Source of the DNA: Gossypium raimondii
Lineage: Eukaryota; Streptophyta; Magnoliopsida; Malvales; Malvaceae
Assembly (NCBI RefSeq): GCF_025698545.1
Contig: NC_068576.1
Location: forward strand, 18,856,028 to 18,920,027
Direction: 5' to 3'
DNA length: 64,000 bases
Under the pieces are notes generated by a model. The model did not search any database. It was not told the origin of the DNA and was given only the letters and a program-made list of their open reading frames with translations. The position numbers and the translations under genes were made by a program. Every line of letters begins with the position of its first letter. The first letter of the stretch is position 1. Positions 58,264 to 64,000 of this stretch are shown piece after piece.

Positions 58264-58785
58264 TATTAATTGTAATGTGATAAATTGCTAATTAAACTTA
58301 TTAACTTCAATCTAGATAAAAAATGTTTTAGAATTGGCTTTCAAATATCATAATAGTCTATTTGGTTATGGAATTCAAGTTCAATCTCTAGCTTAAGAAA
58401 CTAGATCATTCTCGTGCCATGTTTCAAACCATTTGGTTCCTTGTTGTTTATAGTGTTTTGAAATAATAAATATTTTTCTTTCATGTTCAAGAGTGTTTTT
58501 TTTTTATTTGTCATCTGTTATGAACATGTAATCATATAATTCTTGCTTTGCAAGTTTAGGTTTCCTTCACTTTTAATGAAAATTGTTTGATTTGATGGTG
58601 TTTGATTGTTTTTCTATAAGTGATTTTGATCTTGTTTGGTCTGAAAAATCTGGGTTTTTTATACTTACATGTTGGTTAAATTACATGTCATGTATCTATG
58701 TTAGATCTGCAAAAAGATTAAATTTTTTTATTAATTATAATGTGCTTAACAACTAATTAAATTTATTAACTTCAATCCAATATTG
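58264..58785. repeat. Duplicated 50-bp segment inside the PIF-like element
   Basis: 'TTTATTAATTGTAATGTG...AATTAAACTTATTAACTTCAATC' at about 58260 recurs at about 58728 with few changes. Confidence 0.65.
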
Positions 58786-58820
58786 CTTTATGTTAAAGCC
58801 AACTATTTTACTTGCTTTAG

Positions 58821-59745
58821 GTAACATTCCCCTGCCATGCTTAGATTTGAAGGGTTAAGTCCATTTACACCAGAAGAAGTTGAGCTTATGCTTGTTGCTC
58901 TAGGTTTCAATCGTAATACTCAAATATATGTTTTAGAGGCACAAATATATGGTGGGACATCAAGATTAGCTACTTTGACAAGCTTGTATCCTAATTTAGT
59001 TACATAAGAGAATTTGCTTTCAACCGCCGAACTTGAACCATTCAAGAATTTCTCATCTCAGGTAACATTGCGGCATATCCACTTCTTATATGATGAAAAG
59101 TGTAGTTTTTGCTATTGTTGGATTGATGAGTTTTTGGTCCTTTGTCTATTGGTCTATACCAAAATTTGAGCTTTCAAAATTACTTTGGCATTAGCTCTTT
59201 TCACTATGCATAAGCTGCTAATGCTAGTTTTCGAATTATTTTCGTGCAATCTCCTATTAGTGATATAAACTATGAAATAACCAAGTTAGATATTTGGAAA
59301 TTATTATATTAATACTTTTTATTTAGCTTCTCTAAGATTAGTAAGATTAGGACAAATGATTTTCTATACTCTTATCAGTGCTAGTTACTATCATACTTGG
59401 TGCGAGTGCAATGACATATTATGACCTTTCATCTATAACTGGCAACATTGGACTTCATTGCCTGCATTACAACTGATGCATTTGCCTTGATGGACTCTGG
59501 TAGCCAGTTGTCATCTTTGGTATATGGGTATCGAATATACTATGGTAGAGGGAGGATGCTTATAATACAACAAAATAAGCAGAGACTAGCTGATATCTCG
59601 TAAAGAACAATACTATAGAGTGGAAAGTGTTTGAGTAGAGAGTAAGGAAGGCAGTTAGACAAACTAAACATGTCCAAAGTAGGCCTAAGGCTAGAAGTGT
59701 TTACTGGTACCCACGGTGTAAAGAGTGCATGTGTCATATAGATTG
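58821..59745 (+). pseudogene. Captured O-fucosyltransferase-family gene fragment
   Basis: An exon after TTGCTTTAG (58820) gives 'MLRFEGLSPFTPEEVELMLV', 'IYVLEAQIYGG' and 'LTSLYPNLVT', then a stop, then 'ELEPFKNFSSQ' and a GT donor at 59062. A second exon-like block (about 59439-59745) gives 'ATLDFIACITTDAFALMDSG', 'LVYGYRIYYGRGRM' and, after stops, 'RVRKAVRQTKHVQSRPKARS' with 'WYPRCKECMC'. This order matches the C-terminal half of plant GDP-fucose O-fucosyltransferase-like proteins, Golgi enzymes. An intron is retained between the blocks, so it is a genomic copy, not a retrocopy. At least three stops make it a pseudogene. Confidence 0.85.
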
Positions 59746-60642
59746 ACGGATTACCCTTTTTAAGATGTTCTTATTAAAAATTGTAGCATTCTTTGTTTTT
59801 TAATTTTATTCTCAAATCAAACTTTCTGATTATTTATACATTGTTGTTTAATGGTAAGGTAGGCTTGTTGGAACCTCCTTCAAGTAGAATATTAAAAATT
59901 ACTTGTAATTATATTTTTCAATAGGCATGGCCTCGTAATGCCCAAATTCAATTGTAAATTATATGTTGAATTCTGTTGGTTAACCTAGTTAAAGAAACCT
60001 TTACTTTTGGATTTTAAAATCATCAGTCGACATGGTCGCATCAATTTTTTTGGACAAGTCTTGGGTTCCCTCGAGGGTTTTTAGGAAAACCAAAATGGAA
60101 AATATGAAAGAGGAGATCAAGAAAAGCTCTTAGTAAAATTTGGGTACATTCATATTGGTGGCTGATGGTGGTGAAAGGCAGTGACAACAACGGTGGTCTG
60201 TTGGATTCTACAAAAAAAGTTGGAAAAGAAGATGAAAATGAACTTGGAGAGAGAGGAGACCAACGAATATGAAGAAGATGGAGAAAATAAAGAAAAATAT
60301 TTTAATATAATTTAATATAAAATATTATTTCCAAATTTCAAAAAATATAAAAAAATTATATTTAAATATTATTCTTCTAATAGGAAATATTATTATTTAA
60401 TATTAAATTGATGTGAAAAATACAATTTAAAGGGCATATTCATCATTTGAGTATTTTTATTTTTTTGCTATTACATATCTATTCCTCTCAACCAAACGCA
60501 TGAATACTATTGCAATATGCATTCCATTTCTTCCAACCAAAACACTATTATGCCTATTCAATTCCATTACAGCGTTATTCCATTTTCACAAAATGACTAT
60601 TCCATTACAACCCTATTCCATTCCACTGAACCAAATGTGTCA

Positions 60643-61105
60643 TAAAGGTTTACCAACATTTTTTTCTTAGGATTTGATAGCATCAATGCTATTTTTTTGG
60701 TTCGCTCTCTATCGCCAGGGAATAATTCATTTAACTCTATCTTCTTGCTGGTTCAGATTTGTTGAGCCTTTCTCGATTCTTATATCCAAGATCTCTAAAT
60801 TATTCATTAATTTATTTAAGAGATTGACAACTGATTCTTTTTTTTATCATAAAACCCTCACTTGTCTACAAAGTGCACTTGTCATTTCTACTTCTCTGTT
60901 AATTTTAAGGAAAGAAAGTGAAATTGTTGTGTTGCTTGCTGATCAGACTTCATATACCCTTCACCTATCAGGGTTGAAAATTTCACCTTCAAACAATAAG
61001 TGGCCTCCACCATCTTTGTTTTCTTTATTAGAGGCCTACCAAAAATGGCAACATAAGTTGTTAGGTCATCAAGAATTAAGAACTCCACCATATTTGTAAT
61101 TATTC
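60643..61105 (-). pseudogene. Tat-like Gypsy protease to RT linker
   Basis: The minus strand gives 'NMVEFLILDDLTTYVAIFGR', then 'YCLKVKFSTLIGEGYMKSDQ', the region after the protease in Tat-like pol. 'ELFPGDRERTKK' and 'MLSNPK' follow near 60680-60730. It joins the RT segment at 57691 when the PIF-like element is removed. Confidence 0.82.
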
Positions 61106-62284
61106 TGTCACACCCCAAAATTGGCGGACGTGAAAGAAGCGAATAGATGTGAAGGTTACTTGCTTCGGCACACTATTTTAGTATAGTCCGCTACTTTTCA
61201 AAATTGTGGCAAGTTAAATCCTTGCGCGTTATGTATTCGCCTGCGTAGAATCTGAGGTTTTCATCTCGGGATGTTTCCTAACTGAAAAAGAGTATGCCAA
61301 CCGAACAGTACACCTCAAAATATGACTAAGCATGACACACATATCAAATGTATGAGAAAATGTTGGGAGCTTAGACCATCTTCAATAGTACACCTTATGA
61401 GAGTTATCACTAGAGGTATGGTACGTCCGGTTTACTCAAACATTGTGAAAGGTGGGTTCTGTAATGAGATTGGTTTGGAGTCAACTGAATGGATTAATTG
61501 GTCAAACTTCCCAGTTTTCCATTTTATATTTTCCCAGTTTTTGCAGGGAAATTAAGAGACAATTTTTTTATGCATTCAACACTTATCAATATCTACCAAG
61601 AGAAATTGAGTATAGATATACATATGTTGTAAGAAGGGAACATTCAGATATTTTCTTCCACCTGTTATACATTTTAGTTCTTTTTAAGACTAAATATTCT
61701 TTTATTCTTTGTTATAATGGAAGTTAAGGTTTTTGAGTTAATCAGTGGATGTTTCAACCTTCTGGTAAGTCTAATAGCTCTGTATGTTACAATTTGAAAG
61801 AATAAGGATGTTAAGACGCATAAAAAAATAGGTTGTGGATAAGAGGCCTTGCTTGGGGGTTGTCTGTAATTGAGATGTTAGTAAATTGTCTGTAAATGGG
61901 ATTTTAGTGGTGATTTCATGTCCTTTTAAGCAGTGTTGCTGCTGATTCAAGTAGGACTATTATAACAAGAACTTTGAGCTGAAGTAAAAGTGATTTTCAG
62001 GTGAGTCTTTATCCTTACTCATGCATGTTAGTTTATAATGGTAATTTGTGCATTGATGCCTTCTCAAATAGCTGGTAAGTGTATGCGTGTGTGAATTATT
62101 GTAAAAGTTCTACATATTTACGAATGAGATATATGAGTTGCTGCATGAATAAGATGATGTATGGTATGTATGCATGTGAAATCAAGTATTGGAGAGTATG
62201 AGTTTGTTAGGAGTGTAAAAAAATTTAGGTAAGTGTATTCTATGTTAAATGAATAACACAATCGTTTGTGATGCCTTCAGTAGG

Positions 62285-62475
62285 GCACGTATATTGCTAA
62301 CTGGACTGGTAGATCACGACATGCAGATATGTGTAAGACCATGTGGTAAAGACCTACGACATCATATGACAATGAGAATACTTATGGTGTAGCCTCTGGT
62401 AAGATGTAAACCGAATGGATAGATCATGGCATGAGGATGTGAATAAGACTATGTGAGAGAAACCCTATGGCAACA
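62285..62475. repeat. Two diverged units of about 117 bp
   Basis: 'GACTGGTAGATCACGACATG ... AAGACCATGTGG' (about 62300) and 'GAATGGATAGATCATGGCATG ... AAGACTATGTGAG' (about 62411). Confidence 0.65.
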
Positions 62476-62514
62476 TAGAGATAGTCTACCGAGAGAGTAA
62501 GCACGAAATCCACT

Positions 62515-62615
62515 AAAAAACCTTTGTGGCTTATTCTGTAACGCATTTGTGGCGTATCCTGTCATGCTTTCGTGGCGAAATCTGGCTAACCGCCTTTGTG
62601 GCAATATCTGGGTAA
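62515..62615. repeat. Array of TTTGTGGCNNATCTG units
   Basis: CCTTTGTGGCTTATTCTG, CATTTGTGGCGTATCCTG, CTTTCGTGGCGAAATCTG and CCTTTGTGGCAATATCTG follow at about 21-27 bp spacing. This lies at the module 2 position of the 61106 LTR. Confidence 0.8.
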
Positions 62616-63598
62616 GCTTTTAAGACTTCTTTACTAGTTGATTGTATGATAAAGATCTGGTAACTTTGAAGATATCTCTGTTTGGTTAGCATTGTGGTGA
62701 AATTGAATATACCTTGGGGGTATTTCCTGAAAAGAGTTCTCAACAGCGTTTCTAAAAAGTGAATCTGCCATAATAACTCATCAGTACAGAGAACTTGGTG
62801 TAATCGTAGATATGAGTGGTCTAAGTGTTCGTCATATTTGAGTTTGTTTATGCTATATAAGGAAGTTATCTAAATTATCTAGTATATGCCAAATCTGAGT
62901 AGTTTTCATGTCAAGTATAGAGGTTATCTAGAGTTTAAGCTATCTGCTAAGTTGAGTGTTCTCAGGATATGTAACATAGTTGTCTAAAATTCCTTGTGAT
63001 GACTTGGAATGTTGCATCCATTAGAATAAGTTGTGAGTTGGGTTGTTTAAGATATGATCTAACTGGTATCCTGATAATTGCCAATTCCAGTATAAGAATC
63101 CACCAAAGGTAGAATTCCTTTGAAGTTCATCTTAAAAGATTAATTAGTATAAGTATCTGCCAAGAATAATATCAGCGAGTACACCATTCTAGGTGAAGGG
63201 TTCAACATCTATTTGTGTGAAAATCCGTCAAAAGTATATTTTGTATGAATATCCTTCTAAGGAATGCATTCGTTCCTAAAAAAGAAATGAGATCAGTATT
63301 GAGTGGTGAAATCTATAATTTGTCTAAGGAGTGAATTGTGTATGTGATGGTTAAGTATGGAAGTTGGTGTATATGTATGCGCTTGATATTAGGAAGGTAT
63401 CTGTCGAAGACTGAAAATAAATCCAGAATATTCAAGTTGAGGAATGCAACAATAAATACGCCAAGGTAATTTGAGTTAATATTCACTAAGTTCATTTGAA
63501 CTTACAAGCGTCCGTTTATAATGCGGGTTTTGATAAAGAGTTGGTACGTTAGAAGGTACCAAGCCAAGAATGCATCAAATTCGTAGTTTGAGTTGCAG

Positions 63599-64000
63599 TA
63601 TTATGCATACAGAGGACACTATTTGCTTAAATTCTTGCCAAATCAATACTTCAATAAATCTTCTGGAATCAACTATTTTTTTTTACTTCAAATCTTGCTA
63701 TCAATGCTAAAATTATAAGTGGGTCATTGCCATCTAGATCGCTTAAATTTGCCTCATCTTTATCCAAAAACCCAATTCTCCATGGTTATATTTGTTGATG
63801 CTTCTTTGCTGACATTGATACAGACACCACATTACGCAAATAAGCTTTCTTTTTAGTATTGGATCCATTCTACTCTTTGCTAGTTCCTATTATCACATTA
63901 ATAATATCTCTCGCAATCCGCTTACCCTTTCCTCTATCAGCTCCATACTATCCTAAAGCCTTATCATCTCTATTTTTGTGCCCAAATGATTATCCCTAGA
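63599..64000 (-). pseudogene. Tat-like Gypsy gag/protease junction, running off the window
   Basis: The minus strand contains 'KYNHGELGFLDKDEANLSD' followed by 'NDPLIILALIARFEV' and 'VDSRRFIEVLIWQEF'. The last corresponds to the aspartic protease active-site region (normally VDxGSS), now mutated. The 5' end of the relic lies to the right of the window. Confidence 0.72.

Larger units (their letters stand above)
57692..60642 (+). mobile_element. PIF/Harbinger-like element carrying O-fucosyltransferase exons
   Basis: 2951 bp flanked by TAA on both sides (57689-57691 and 60643-60645). The ends CTACATGTCTGGTTGGAGGGAAT and (reverse complement) TGACACATTTGGTTCAGTGGAAT are imperfect inverted repeats of the Tourist/PIF type. 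Removing the element with one TAA joins the Gypsy relic in frame, with one in-frame stop, which confirms the boundaries. Right subterminal DNA has repeated 'CTATTCCATT' blocks. No transposase was recognised. Confidence 0.82.
61106..63598 (+). mobile_element. TGTCACACCCC-type LTR inside the Gypsy protease region
   Basis: Starts TGTCACACCCCAAAATTGG. The right end is placed near 63598 (TTGCAG) because Gypsy coding resumes just after and TATTA (63599-63603) resembles TATTC (61101-61105). As in the 8899 element, an extra G follows the expected CA. Length is about 2493 bp with no coding domains. The right boundary is less sure than the left. Confidence 0.6.

Overview
The window looks like repeat-rich nuclear DNA of a dicot. 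The A+T-rich background, the large population of 'TGTAACACC...TTACA' LTRs and the style of the Copia and Tat-type Gypsy relics suggest cotton (Gossypium) or a close Malvaceae relative. That placement is from memory of sequence style, not a search. Most of the 64 kb is nested transposon debris. Only two ordinary nuclear genes are convincing: a seven-exon chloroplast-type PRXL2/AAED1 thioredoxin-like protein (13837-15172, +) and a short two-exon protein with two RRM domains (35090-35757, +).

Layout. 0-13 kb: a long-TIR MITE, a decayed LINE (minus strand), an LTR unit carrying a second LTR in reverse orientation, another LTR fragment split by an unrelated LTR, and a LINE tail. 13-18 kb: the PRXL2 gene, a small hAT derivative and a Helitron. 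18-29 kb: a nest in which a reverse LTR (18064-28879) holds a Copia element (18366-26775), which itself holds a 1494-bp solo-LTR-like element in its 5' LTR and a 2787-bp LTR in its gag. 29-35 kb: another LTR unit, a second Helitron of the same family and 'GGTTCAA' repeats. 35-43 kb: the RRM gene and gene-poor DNA with MITE remains. 43-44.75 kb: a mitochondrial DNA insertion with rpl2 (part) and rpl5. 44.8-64 kb: one ancient minus-strand Tat-like Gypsy relic, with an antisense coiled-coil ORF beyond integrase. It is split by three LTR units (47293-52837, 53351-56089, 61106-~63598) and by a PIF/Harbinger-like element (57692-60642). The first LTR unit contains a hAT-like element.

Points of interest. 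(1) LTR copies of the TGTAACACC type carry two short motif-array modules at similar offsets, but the motif differs from copy to copy: CACACG/CGTGTG, GTATCGATAC, CGTGACGTCACG, a 50-bp palindromic minisatellite, and others. (2) Two DNA transposons carry host gene pieces: the PIF-like element holds O-fucosyltransferase exons and the hAT-like element holds bHLH exons. (3) The mitochondrial insert appears to keep unedited codons. (4) Several insertions can be dated relative to each other from exact target-site duplications. Boundaries were read by eye; family assignments come from recalled motifs and not from database searches.
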